In this document: positions 1 through 7,401 of the stretch, piece after piece
Layout of the letters: each line of letters opens with the position of its first letter
Numbering within the stretch: the stretch's first letter is position 1
Origin: CAYZXK01 sp964482395
GTDB lineage: Bacteria > Planctomycetota > Phycisphaerae > UBA1845 > Fen-1342
Reading direction: 5' to 3'
DNA: 18,662 nt
NCBI GenBank assembly: GCA_964482395.1
Contig: CAYZXK010000086.1
Span: 1-18,662 of the forward strand
The notes under the pieces: model-generated
What the model was told of the DNA's origin: nothing
What the model saw: only the letters and a program-made list of their open reading frames with translations
The model's database searches: none
Made by a program: the position numbers and the translations under genes

Positions 1-1005
1 ATGGTAACTGGCGTCCGCTCCAAATCCGCCGCTACGATCCTCATGGGCGTGTCCTCCTTGTCTGTTAATTCAATATGGGCCAGAGGATACGCCCTTCCTA
101 CGCCTCGGCAACGAGATTACACACGAAAGGATACGCCACCAGCTGTAATCGGGGCGCTGGCGAGTCTCGCTCAAGCGGCTATCATCGTTGACTACACGGT
201 CGACGCCGGCGGCCAGAACACGGAGCCCTTGAGCGGCCTGGCCGCACGGGCCACCTTCGAGCTGAACGGCCCACACCTGTCGGTCCTGCTTGAGAACACC
301 AGCGTCGGCGTTCCGCCCAGCTTTCAAGCCGCCGACTCCTTGCTGGTGTCTTGGGGCCTGAACCTGCCCGATGGCGTAACGATCGCCAGCGGAGAAGCGG
401 CGGTTATCGGCCCGGGTTCAGTCGGGCTGGGGATCTGGTCGAATCGAGTGGCCGGCGACAGTGTCGGAGAGGAATGGATCTGGACCAACGATTTCGGCGG
501 CGATTTGATGGAGAGCTATGCGCAGGTTATCAGCACCAGCAGCGGACAGGGCGGCGGGACAGTAACACGCTTCGACGGCGGCAGCGGGACGGTCGACGGA
601 CCCTGGGGCGGAATCGCCGCCAATCCGGTGCTGGTCGCCATTCCGTCCAACCGGGCCGCGGTCTGCAACTCGATACTGTTCGAGCTGACCCTTACGGCGG
701 GCTTGACCGACGCGGAGCTGGCGGCGGCCGCGCACAACAGCATCGTGGAGTTCGGCTCGGACCAGCGATACCTGACGCCTGCGCCGGAACCCGCCAGCGG
801 GGTGAGCCTGACCTTGCTCGCCCTGTGCCGGCGGCGCAGGCAGCCACGTTTCGGTCGCCTTCTGCTGCTGTCCCAAAACCCAGCGGACCGCCTCGCGAAC
901 AGTGGAGGCGTTGAGGGGCTTCTCCAGAAACAGGTCGGCATCCAGCGCGATCGGGCAGACCTCCTTGGCGTGGTGCGCCCACGGTCTTGCGGATCGCCGA
1001 CATGA
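1..1005 (+). CDS. PEP-CTERM (exosortase-sorted) surface protein, C-terminus probably fused or read through
   Basis: Predicted secreted protein. A hydrophobic stretch around residues 48-60 (AVIGALASLAQAA) looks like a signal-peptide core, and a Gly/Ser/Thr-rich beta-type region follows. At residues 261-280 the protein has a PEP-CTERM sorting tail: Pro-Glu-Pro-Ala-Ser, a short hydrophobic segment and an Arg cluster. In this family exosortase recognises that tail in the membrane and anchors or releases the protein at the surface. The tail should end just after the Arg cluster (about base 843), but the frame stays open to 1005, so the last ~55 residues overlap the opposite-strand receiver gene and are probably not natural. 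The ATG at base 1 lies at the window edge with no visible upstream sequence. It also puts nearly 50 residues before the signal core, so the true start is uncertain. The ligand or role is unknown. Confidence 0.7.
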   Translation: MVTGVRSKSAATILMGVSSLSVNSIWARGYALPTPRQRDYTRKDTPPAVIGALASLAQAAIIVDYTVDAGGQNTEPLSGLAARATFELNGPHLSVLLENTSVGVPPSFQAADSLLVSWGLNLPDGVTIASGEAAVIGPGSVGLGIWSNRVAGDSVGEEWIWTNDFGGDLMESYAQVISTSSGQGGGTVTRFDGGSGTVDGPWGGIAANPVLVAIPSNRAAVCNSILFELTLTAGLTDAELAAAAHNSIVEFGSDQRYLTPAPEPASGVSLTLLALCRRRRQPRFGRLLLLSQNPADRLANSGGVEGLLQKQVGIQRDRADLLGVVRPRSCGSPT

Positions 1006-1258
1006 AAATGATCTGGTTTTCCTTCACACGGGGATCCTGCCGCATCTGGCAGGCTGGCTGCAAGCCTTCGGCCGGGAAAGTCAGCATGATGTCCAGCAGG
1101 ACCAGGTCCGGGCGGACCCGACGCATCCGCTCCAGTCCTTCGGCCCCGGTCCGGCAGCAAATGACTTCGCGGCCCTCGCAGGCCAGCATCATCTCAATCG
1201 CCAAGTACATGTTTGGGTCGTCGTCGATTAATAGGACCTGCGGTTTCGTGACAGACAT
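874..1258 (-). pseudogene. Response-regulator receiver protein, frameshifted
   Basis: Single receiver (CheY-like) domain. The ATG at 1258 starts a protein with the acidic cluster Asp12-14 in IDDDPNM, the phosphoacceptor Asp56 in PDLVLLD, and Ser87 in FMSAIR. After residue ~93 the frame is lost. The receiver continues one frame over as AHHAKEV, then DADLFLEKPLNAS with the conserved Lys-Pro, then a last helix VREAVRWVLG that ends near 874. Removing one G from the GGG run (CCC at 978-980 on the + strand) restores one continuous domain. Without that correction the frame runs on out of register to 692. Past the domain the corrected frame has no stop until 418, overlapping the convergent surface-protein gene. 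The slip is either a sequencing or assembly error or a real mutation. No output domain is visible, so the intact protein would signal through a partner. Confidence 0.72.
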
Positions 1259-1592
1259 GCCGCTTTCATTCCAGGTGCCTAACTGACGACGGGATGCAAG
1301 CCGCGGTCCGGTCAAACCAGTTCGAACGATGGGACGACACGGGCCGTTGAGGTACGGTTTAGGCGGCAGGTCGTTGGCCCCCGCCAGGCGCGCGGGTATG
1401 CTAGCACTTGCGGCGTGGGCTGGTTTTCGGAGGCCGATGTGGACGAGCAGTTAACGTCGGATCCGAGTCGGCCAGGGCCGGGACCGGCGGCCGAGCGGGC
1501 ATGACGGTCCTGGCAGCGCTCAGGCTACCGGCCGGCTCCGCAATGGTCCGGGTGCAGCCCGCGCCGGGCGAGGCTGATCCGGTAGAAGCGGC
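1259..1592. other. Divergent intergenic region between receiver gene and sigma-factor gene
   Basis: This 334-base gap holds the upstream regions of both flanking genes. A plausible rightward promoter lies at 1374-1402. A short open frame starts at 1408 and overlaps the sigma-factor start by four bases. It is Gly/Ala/Arg-rich, resembles no family I know and is best regarded as chance. I see no RNA gene or repeat. Confidence 0.5.
1374..1402 (+). promoter_or_regulatory. Candidate sigma-70-type promoter upstream of sigma-factor gene
   Basis: TTGGCC (1374-1379), a 17-base spacer, then TATGCT (1397-1402). It points at the sigma-factor gene and would give a leader of about 185 bases. That is long, so an additional promoter or an uncalled leader peptide is possible. 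Confidence 0.4.
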
Positions 1593-2492
1593 ATGAGCAC
1601 CGGTGACGCGGAATCATTTCTGCTGGAAGGCGTGCAGCGCGGCGATCCGGACGCCTGGCGAGAGGTCATCGACCGCTACCAGGGCCGCATGTTGAGCTTT
1701 GCCCGCCGAATGCTGGCCGAACGGAGCGAGGCCGAAGACCTGGTACAGGAAGCCTTCCTGGGACTGCTGAAAAGCCTGCCGAACTTCGACCGGCGGCGGT
1801 CGCTGGAGACCTACCTTTTCGCGATCCTGCGGAACAAGCTGCACGATCACTTTCGGCGTCGCCAGCCCGGGCAGCGGCAGAGCTTGAACCACCTGGATCT
1901 GGACGATCGGCCGCAGGCCTGGATCGACGCGGAAACGCCCAGTCGCCACCTGGCCGATCAGGAACACCTGAGCGCCCAGCGGGCCGCCCTGGTCGATACC
2001 CTGCGGCGGTGGGTCGAGCAATGCACGCAGCAGGGGCGTTTTCAGGAGCTGATGGTGGTCGAGATGCTGGTGGTGCTCGGGCTGCGCAATAAGGAGGTGG
2101 CGGCCGATCTGGGTCTGACGGAGACTGCGGTGGCCGGCATAAAGTTCAGAGTGCTGGAGCAGTGGCGGAAGCTGACCGCGGCCGCCCCATCCGCCCACGA
2201 ATGGCGGGAAGCCGATCTGGCCGCCGACAGCACGGTCGGACGGATCTGGCGTGAGGAGGGGATTTCCTGCCTGAAACGGTCGACTCTGGGTCGGTATCTG
2301 CTGGGCGCGCTGGACGAAGACTGGAACGCGTACGTGGATTTCCACGTTCACCAGGCCGACTGCGACCGCTGCAACGCCAATCTGGCCGATCTGCGCAGCG
2401 AGGACGAGCGCGACGCCGAGTCGCGTCAGCGCCTGCGCGAGCGGTATTTCGCCTCCAGCGTGGGTTTCCTGTCGCGCGTGCAGCCGGGATGA
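1593..2492 (+). CDS. ECF-like sigma-70 family RNA polymerase sigma factor with C-terminal zinc-finger-like extension
   Basis: Directs RNA polymerase to a subset of promoters. Sigma region 2 spans about residues 12-90 and includes the region-2 helix with AEDLVQEAFLGLLK and the basic FRRRQ end. A sigma-4-type helix-turn-helix covers about 150-195 (NKEVAADLGLTETAV). At 299 residues it is about 100 longer than a minimal ECF factor. The extra C-terminal part has the pattern LKRSTLGRYLLGALDEDW, then His251, His253, Cys257 and Cys260 (HVHQADCDRC), with Cys226 upstream. This resembles a ZAS-type zinc finger and recalls the C-terminal domain of many planctomycete sigma factors. Its role (autoinhibition or metal/redox sensing) is inference. 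No separate anti-sigma gene is adjacent. The ATG at 1593 has a modest AGAAG ribosome site. Confidence 0.85.
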   Translation: MSTGDAESFLLEGVQRGDPDAWREVIDRYQGRMLSFARRMLAERSEAEDLVQEAFLGLLKSLPNFDRRRSLETYLFAILRNKLHDHFRRRQPGQRQSLNHLDLDDRPQAWIDAETPSRHLADQEHLSAQRAALVDTLRRWVEQCTQQGRFQELMVVEMLVVLGLRNKEVAADLGLTETAVAGIKFRVLEQWRKLTAAAPSAHEWREADLAADSTVGRIWREEGISCLKRSTLGRYLLGALDEDWNAYVDFHVHQADCDRCNANLADLRSEDERDAESRQRLRERYFASSVGFLSRVQPG

Positions 2493-2525
2493 CCAGGCAA
2501 AGGCGGGCTCCGGCGGCTGATGTGC

Positions 2526-2969
2526 TCAGGCCGGCCCGGCCGGCGGGGCGGGGCCCGGCGGCCCGGGCGGACGGACCAGGACGTGGAACCGTCGGCGGCC
2601 CAGCAGCTCGCTGCCGCTGAGCAATTCGAAGGCGTACTGCCCGGCCTCCGGTATCTTGACGCCCTGCATCGCAAAAAGCAGATCGACCACCGCCAGCGGG
2701 TCCGGGGCCTCGACTCCGCCTTTGCCGCTGAAAAGCACGGCGTTGTCCGAGTCGCGCACCAGGCGGATCTCCAACTCCGCCCGCCCGGCGATCTCGGTCA
2801 CCGAGGCCAGAATGGCCATCTGATGGATGGTGGCGGGCATCCTGGGCACCAGGATGGTGTTGAATATGCCGATGGCGCTCTTCTTGTTGGTCAGCTTGTC
2901 GTCAATGACCTGGTCGCAGACCAGGAACGAGACCAGGCTGGGGGCCGCGGCGGGTTTGCGCTCATCCAT
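2526..2969 (-). CDS. DUF6941-type conserved protein of unknown function
   Basis: A 147-residue protein starting at the ATG at 2969. GGGAG lies about ten bases upstream and decides this start over a longer open frame. The N-terminal core SFLVCDQVIDDKLTNKKS, then IGIFNTILVPRMPA, matches what I remember of the DUF6941 family. It continues as alternating beta-strand-like segments (LASVTEIAGRAELEIRLV, YAFELLSGSELLGRRRFHVLV) consistent with a small beta-sandwich. There is no signal peptide or membrane span, so it is probably cytoplasmic. The last residues are a Pro/Gly/Ala run in very GC-rich DNA. It converges with the sigma-factor gene, leaving only 33 bases between stops. The function is unknown to me. 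Confidence 0.75.
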   Translation of the reverse strand: MDERKPAAAPSLVSFLVCDQVIDDKLTNKKSAIGIFNTILVPRMPATIHQMAILASVTEIAGRAELEIRLVRDSDNAVLFSGKGGVEAPDPLAVVDLLFAMQGVKIPEAGQYAFELLSGSELLGRRRFHVLVRPPGPPGPAPPAGPA

Positions 2970-2993
2970 GTGCTGCTCCCGTGGCTGGCTGGT

Positions 2994-2999
2994 ATCATA
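2994..2999 (-). promoter_or_regulatory. Candidate -10 box for the DUF6941-type gene
   Basis: TATGAT reads on the minus strand (ATCATA on +) 25 bases upstream of the DUF6941 start. No convincing -35 box lies at 16-19 bases, so this is a weak call. Confidence 0.3.
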
Positions 3000-3026
3000 C
3001 CCGCCGGGGCCGGCCACGCCATGGGC

Positions 3027-3056
3027 TTGCTGGGCCACGGCGCGCCGGGGCATAAA
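3027..3056 (+). promoter_or_regulatory. Candidate promoter for the batD-batE pair
   Basis: TTGCTG (3027-3032), an 18-base spacer, then CATAAA (3051-3056) within the AT-rich patch CATAAAATAAG. It is the only AT-rich patch ahead of the gene and would give a leader of about 65 bases. Confidence 0.4.
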
Positions 3057-3129
3057 ATAAGTGACGTATACGCCAAGAAATCGTCAGGGCGACCCGCAGG
3101 CTGGGGTGGGTTGCCGATGGCAAGGCGCG

Positions 3130-4875
3130 ATGAAGGGACGGATTAGAGGAACGTTCTGGCCGGCGGCTTGGCTGGCGGCGGGCCTGGCAACTGCCACCTT
3201 CGCCCAGGCCACCGTCGAACTGAAAGTGCGCAGCCGCGAGGTGTTCGTGGGCGAAGCCTGCGAGCTGATCGTCCAGGTCGCTGATTTCCAGTCTTGCGAA
3301 AAGCCGGAAATACCCCCCATTCCGAACGCGATCATTCGCGAAGCCGGCGGCCCCTCCGACTCGCAGTTCACCTCGATCATCAACGGCCGGGTGACTCAAT
3401 CGCGGACCCGCAGTTACCAATACGAACTTACGCCGCAGACCGTTGGGGAGCTGGTCATTCCGCCGGTGTCGGTGAAGGTGGACGGGCGGGTGCTCAAGAC
3501 TCCGGAGCTGAAACTGAACGTCCGGCCCAGCGATGCCGACCAGCTTTTCGCCATCGAGATCTCGGCCGGCCGCAACCGGGTTTACGTGGGGCAGCGTGTG
3601 CCGCTAACCATGACGGTCTGGGTCAAGCCGGCTCGTTATGGCGGAGTTCTGCTGGATGCCACCACGATGCTTCAGCAGATGCGGCCGATCGAGCTGGGAC
3701 CATTCCCGCGGCAGGTCCGGAACGATTACCGTCGGCCGCGGCCGCGGCCGGGCGCGGAACCGGATGACTTGTATTACTGCTACCAGTTCGCGACCAATGT
3801 CGTACCGGAACGTCCCGGCCCGCTGACGTTCGACAACATTGAACTCGGCCTGGATTATCCCACCCGCACCGGCAGTCGCAGCCTGCGAGCCCGGCCGGTG
3901 GCGGACCCGATCGAGGTATTGCCAGTCCCGATGGAGGGCCGGCCGGCCGAATATGCGGGGGCGGTCGGCTTGTTCGATATCGCGGTCGACGCGCAGCCCA
4001 CCGAGGTGCGCGTCGGCGACCCGATCGAGCTGACCATCGACATCTTCGGGGACGGGCCGGTCGAGACCCTGCCGCCGCCACTGCTGGGCAGCAATCCGGC
4101 GCTGACCGAGAACTTCCGGCTGCCGACTGAGCAACTGACCGGCCAGATGGAGCAAGGTCGGCGACGCTTCCGGGTCACCATTCGGGCCAAGCGGGAAGAC
4201 GTGAATGAGATCCCCTCCATCGAATACCCGTATTTCGATCCCGACGCCGAGCGTTTCGTGATTGCCCGCAGCAAGCCGATTCCGCTGACCGTCAGGCCGG
4301 CAGCCGAGGCATCACCGCAGGAGGTGGGGCGCGCCCGCGTTTCGGGTCCGGCTATCGATCCGGCCGCTCTGCAAGCCCTGGACGGACTCCACGATATCGA
4401 AACCAGCGAAGCCGCCTTGTTGGCCAACCGGGACTCAGTGAGCCAGTGGGCAGTGACGGCGCTGATGGTGGTACCACCGGCGGTTTTCGGACTGAGCTGG
4501 GCCGGCATCGCGTACGTCCGGCGGCGAACGGCGGACCCGGCCCGGCAGCGGCGGCAGGCAGCGTTGCCGGCCGCACGCCGCCGGATCACCCGGGCCAGAA
4601 GCTTGGCTCCACGGGACCAGGCGCGGGAGGTGGCGGCGGCGCTGGTCGGCTACCTGGCCGACCGGCTCAATGAGCCGCCAGGGCGCTTCACTGCCACCGA
4701 GTCGGCCATCTTTCTGCGCCAGCGCAGCCTGCCGCCGCGGATAGTTGAACAGTGGGCAGCGGTCGTTGACCGGTGCGAGCAGGCCGCGTTCGCTGGCAGC
4801 AGCCTCCCCGATGGCGACTCGCTTTGCAGCCAAGCCCTGGCTTGCCTGAGGGCCCTGGAGCGCCACAAACTATGA
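3130..4875 (+). CDS. batD: BatD-like (oxygen-tolerance family) membrane-anchored protein
   Basis: A 581-residue protein from the ATG at 3130 (AAGG seven bases upstream); a longer frame from 3061 adds an unlikely leader. A signal peptide covers residues 1-27 (hydrophobic core FWPAAWLAAGLATATFAQA). The mature part opens with the BatD-type strand pattern TVELKVRSREVFVGEACEL, and a second repeat of the same kind starts around VYVGQRVPLTMTVWV. A third Ig-like stretch follows (TEVRVGDPIELTIDIFGDGPVE). One membrane span lies at about residues 440-461, followed by a cytoplasmic, Arg-rich helical tail of about 120 residues. This layout is typical of BatD in the Bacteroides aerotolerance group. Its last codon overlaps the next gene's ATG. 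The moxR, batA and batB partners are not visible here. Confidence 0.82.
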   Translation: MKGRIRGTFWPAAWLAAGLATATFAQATVELKVRSREVFVGEACELIVQVADFQSCEKPEIPPIPNAIIREAGGPSDSQFTSIINGRVTQSRTRSYQYELTPQTVGELVIPPVSVKVDGRVLKTPELKLNVRPSDADQLFAIEISAGRNRVYVGQRVPLTMTVWVKPARYGGVLLDATTMLQQMRPIELGPFPRQVRNDYRRPRPRPGAEPDDLYYCYQFATNVVPERPGPLTFDNIELGLDYPTRTGSRSLRARPVADPIEVLPVPMEGRPAEYAGAVGLFDIAVDAQPTEVRVGDPIELTIDIFGDGPVETLPPPLLGSNPALTENFRLPTEQLTGQMEQGRRRFRVTIRAKREDVNEIPSIEYPYFDPDAERFVIARSKPIPLTVRPAAEASPQEVGRARVSGPAIDPAALQALDGLHDIETSEAALLANRDSVSQWAVTALMVVPPAVFGLSWAGIAYVRRRTADPARQRRQAALPAARRRITRARSLAPRDQAREVAAALVGYLADRLNEPPGRFTATESAIFLRQRSLPPRIVEQWAAVVDRCEQAAFAGSSLPDGDSLCSQALACLRALERHKL

Positions 4876-5768
4876 GGCAGACTCGAAGCGGCAAAGTGAG
4901 TCCAGGCGCAGGCCAGGCCCGACCCGGCCAGCTCGGGCAGCCAGCCCGGCGCCCGCCCGGCCGCCGCAGCGCATCTGCCATCCCGGTCCTGATCGCGACG
5001 ATGCTCTGGCTGCCGGCCGCAGCCGAATCGCTGCCTCCCGCGCGTCAGCGGGAAATCCTGCGGGACGCTCTGAATGCTTTCGATCAGGCGGTGGCCGCGG
5101 CCCGCGAAGACACCGGCCGGTCGGCGGAACTGTATGGACAGGCCGCTGCCGGCTGGCTGGCGCTACGCGAGGCCGGCCTGTGCAACGCCGCCCTGGAATA
5201 CAACCTCGGGAACGTCTACTTCCGGCTCGGCGACCTGGGGCGAGCGATCCTGCATTACCTGCGAGCACAACGGCTGTCGCCCAATGATCCGCACCTGACC
5301 GCCAATCTCCGGTACGCACGTCAGCGAGTCGAGCCGCAGATCGCTCCGACCGGACGGGCCCGACTGGCCGCACAGCTCCTGTTCTGGCACTACAGCTCCT
5401 CGACCCGGCAGCGCTTCACAGCCCTGGTCGCCTTGTCGGCCGCAGGCTGGGCGGGATTGCTGGCCTGGGTTTGGTGGCGGAAACGCTGGCTCCTGGTCGT
5501 CGGACTGGTTGGCGTGGCGGCGGCCCTGGTCTGCGGGTCTTCCATCCAGATGGACCTGTGGCAGCAGGCCCATCGCGCGCCGGCGGTGGTTGTCAGCCAG
5601 ATCCAGCTTCGGCTGGCACGCGGCCAGGGAGCGGACCTGGCCCTCAAGCACCCCCTGGGCCCGGGCGTGGAGGTGCAGATTCTTCAGCAGGTCGGCGACT
5701 GGGTGGAAGTACGCCTGCTCAACGGGCAAACCGGGTGGTTGCCGGCTGACGCGATCGAACGGGTCTGA
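4872..5768 (+). CDS. batE: BatE-like membrane protein with TPR and SH3-like domains
   Basis: A 298-residue protein whose ATG at 4872 lies inside the TGA of the preceding gene (ATGA overlap), so the two are probably translationally coupled. The N-terminus is basic, with a hydrophobic segment at about residues 36-50, likely a signal or anchor. TPR-like helices follow (AALEYNLGNVYFRLGDLGRAILHYLRAQ is the clearest, 106-133, and continues as LSPNDPHLTANLRYA). Two membrane spans lie near 182-200 and 205-223. The C-terminal 60 residues look like a bacterial SH3 domain (VQILQQVGDWVEVRLLNGQTGWLPADAI). TPR, two spans and SH3 is the BatE-type order. The partner is presumably the BatD-like protein. The exact biochemical role of Bat proteins is not settled. 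Confidence 0.78.
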   Translation: MRQTRSGKVSPGAGQARPGQLGQPARRPPGRRSASAIPVLIATMLWLPAAAESLPPARQREILRDALNAFDQAVAAAREDTGRSAELYGQAAAGWLALREAGLCNAALEYNLGNVYFRLGDLGRAILHYLRAQRLSPNDPHLTANLRYARQRVEPQIAPTGRARLAAQLLFWHYSSSTRQRFTALVALSAAGWAGLLAWVWWRKRWLLVVGLVGVAAALVCGSSIQMDLWQQAHRAPAVVVSQIQLRLARGQGADLALKHPLGPGVEVQILQQVGDWVEVRLLNGQTGWLPADAIERV

Positions 5769-5853
5769 CAAACCGTAGCCCCGCACCCGGAACTCCGGCG
5801 CTATGGGCCCGGCCTCACGGATCCGGCCGTTCCGAGGTGTTGTTCAACGGACC

Positions 5854-5873
5854 GACGACCCGGCGCCGTCGTC
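5854..5873 (-). terminator. Weak hairpin just after the hslU stop
   Basis: GACGAC (5854-5859) and GTCGTC (5868-5873) form a perfect 6-bp stem around CCGGCGCC, and the stem begins within the hslU stop codon. No T-run follows on either strand, so a terminator role is uncertain. It sits between convergent batE and hslU. Confidence 0.25.
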
Positions 5874-7210
5874 TAAAGCTCATATTGGCTGCGTTCCTCG
5901 TCGGACAGGACGTCGGCCAGCCGCATGCGGACATAGTCGACGTCCACCGTCACCTGCTTGTTGACGGCATCCGAGGCGTTGAAAGCGATTTCCTCCATGA
6001 CCTTCTCGACGATGGTGTAGAGCCGTCGGGCCCCGATGTTCTCCAGCATCTGGTTGGCCCGATAAGCCATCTCGGCCATCTCGAGAATCGCCTCATTGGT
6101 GAAGGTCAGTTCCACCCCCTCGGTACGCAAAAGCGCGACCTGTTGCTTGATGAGGGCGTTCTCGGGCTCGGTCAGGATGCGATGGTAATCCTCGGCGGTC
6201 AAGTCGCTGAGTTCGACCCGGAGCGGGAACCGACCCTGCAACTCCGGCATCAGGTCGCTGGGGCGCGACTGGGTGAACGCACCGGCGGCGATGAACAAGA
6301 TGTGGTCGGTACGCACCATCCCGTAGCGTGTGCTCACGCTGGTGCCCTCCACCAGTGGCAGCAGATCGCGTTGCACGCCGCTGCGAGAAACCTCCGGGCC
6401 GCTGCCCTCGGTCAGGCCGGCCCCGCAGATCTTGTCCAGCTCGTCGATGAAGACCATGCCGGACTCCTCGCACTGCCGGATAGCGGCCTGGTGGAGGGCG
6501 TCCTGATCGATCAGTCGGTCGATCTCCTGCTGGGTCATGAGTTCCAGGGCTTCTGATATGGGCAATCGGCGGCGTTTGGCCCGGGAGGGCATGATCCGTT
6601 CGAGAAGCTGCTCGAACTCGGGGCCCATCTGATCCAGGCCCATGTTGGTCATGACGTGGACCGGCACGGCCCGCTCCTCGACCGTGAGGTCGACGACCCG
6701 TTCGGCCAAGCCGCCGGCCCGCAACTGGGACCGGAGCTTCTCGCGGGTGCGCCGCCGGCGCTCGGCCTGGTCGTCGCCCGGGTCGGAGGAATCCGTCCCC
6801 GGCAACAACTGGTCGAGTATTCGGTCCTCCGCGGCCTGTAAAGCCCGCTGGCGGACCTCGCGAGCCACGCGCTCCCGCTCCATGGCCACGGCCCGTTCGA
6901 CCAAGTCGCGAATGATGCCGTCGACATCCCGTCCGACGTACCCGACCTCGGTGAACTTGGTAGCCTCGACCTTGATGAAGGGGGCCTGAACCAGTTGTGC
7001 CAGCCGACGGGCAATTTCAGTCTTGCCCACCCCGGTCGGGCCGATCATCAGTATGTTCTTGGGGCAAACATCATTGCGGAGCGGTTTAGGTAACTGTAGT
7101 CTCCGCCAGCGGTTACGAATGGCAATGGCCACTGCCCGCTTGGCGTTTTCCTGACCGATGATGTATCGGTCCAGAGCGGCGACGATCTGGCGAGGTGTCA
7201 GGTTATCCAT
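5873..7210 (-). CDS. hslU: HslU (ClpY), ATPase subunit of the HslVU protease
   Basis: AAA+ unfoldase that feeds proteins to the HslV peptidase in the cytoplasm. At 445 residues it has the usual family length. Walker A is GPTGVGKT (57-64) and the pore loop is GYVG (90-93). A charged I-domain spans about 110-230, with an acidic/Arg insert around SSDPGDDQAERRRR. Walker B is VFIDELDK (253-260), the GRFPLRVEL arginine region is at 326-334, and the GARRL sensor-2 region is at 393-397. The start is the ATG at 7210, matching the MDNLTPRQIVAALDRYIIGQ family N-terminus; the longer frame from 7300 would cross the promoter. The tail is SDEERSQYEL, where most HslU proteins I know end in a form of DLSRFIL. 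No hslV lies next to it; the neighbour upstream is a divergent aminotransferase. Confidence 0.95.
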   Translation of the reverse strand: MDNLTPRQIVAALDRYIIGQENAKRAVAIAIRNRWRRLQLPKPLRNDVCPKNILMIGPTGVGKTEIARRLAQLVQAPFIKVEATKFTEVGYVGRDVDGIIRDLVERAVAMERERVAREVRQRALQAAEDRILDQLLPGTDSSDPGDDQAERRRRTREKLRSQLRAGGLAERVVDLTVEERAVPVHVMTNMGLDQMGPEFEQLLERIMPSRAKRRRLPISEALELMTQQEIDRLIDQDALHQAAIRQCEESGMVFIDELDKICGAGLTEGSGPEVSRSGVQRDLLPLVEGTSVSTRYGMVRTDHILFIAAGAFTQSRPSDLMPELQGRFPLRVELSDLTAEDYHRILTEPENALIKQQVALLRTEGVELTFTNEAILEMAEMAYRANQMLENIGARRLYTIVEKVMEEIAFNASDAVNKQVTVDVDYVRMRLADVLSDEERSQYEL

Positions 7211-7270
7211 CGCGGGCTCATTTGCGGCTAACCAGCCCGACAGCGGTAACTCCGCTGCCGTCAATGTGAT

Positions 7271-7300
7271 ATCATATGCGCTGGGTCGGCGTGGCAGCAA
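7271..7300 (-). promoter_or_regulatory. Candidate promoter for hslU
   Basis: On the minus strand: TTGCTG (7295-7300), an 18-base spacer, then TATGAT (7271-7276). This gives a leader of about 55 bases before the ATG at 7210. Both boxes are good matches in a very GC-rich background. Confidence 0.5.
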
Positions 7301-7327
7301 TCCGGGGCCGGCCGACCCGTAAACCCG

Positions 7328-7356
7328 CAGACTGGGTGCCGATCACCGCGTACAAT
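7328..7356 (+). promoter_or_regulatory. Candidate promoter for the class V aminotransferase gene
   Basis: CAGACT (7328-7333), 17 bases, then TACAAT (7351-7356). It lies about 45 bases upstream of the ATG at 7402. The -10 box is good and the -35 box is partial. Small inverted repeats (ACGCT/AGCGT) follow in the leader. Confidence 0.4.
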
Positions 7357-7401
7357 TCGACGCTCCGACAGCGTGGACTGTCAGTTACCGGTAGTAGGAT
7401 C

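Noticed and set aside
1408..1596. 62-codon open frame ending four bases into the sigma-factor gene
   Set aside because: Low-complexity Gly/Ala/Arg composition, no ribosome site, no recognisable family. The four-base overlap is suggestive but can occur by chance in GC-rich DNA.
5837..6556. Long plus-strand open frame opposite hslU
   Set aside because: It is the antisense shadow of hslU, whose motifs are unambiguous. The translated product has no family features.
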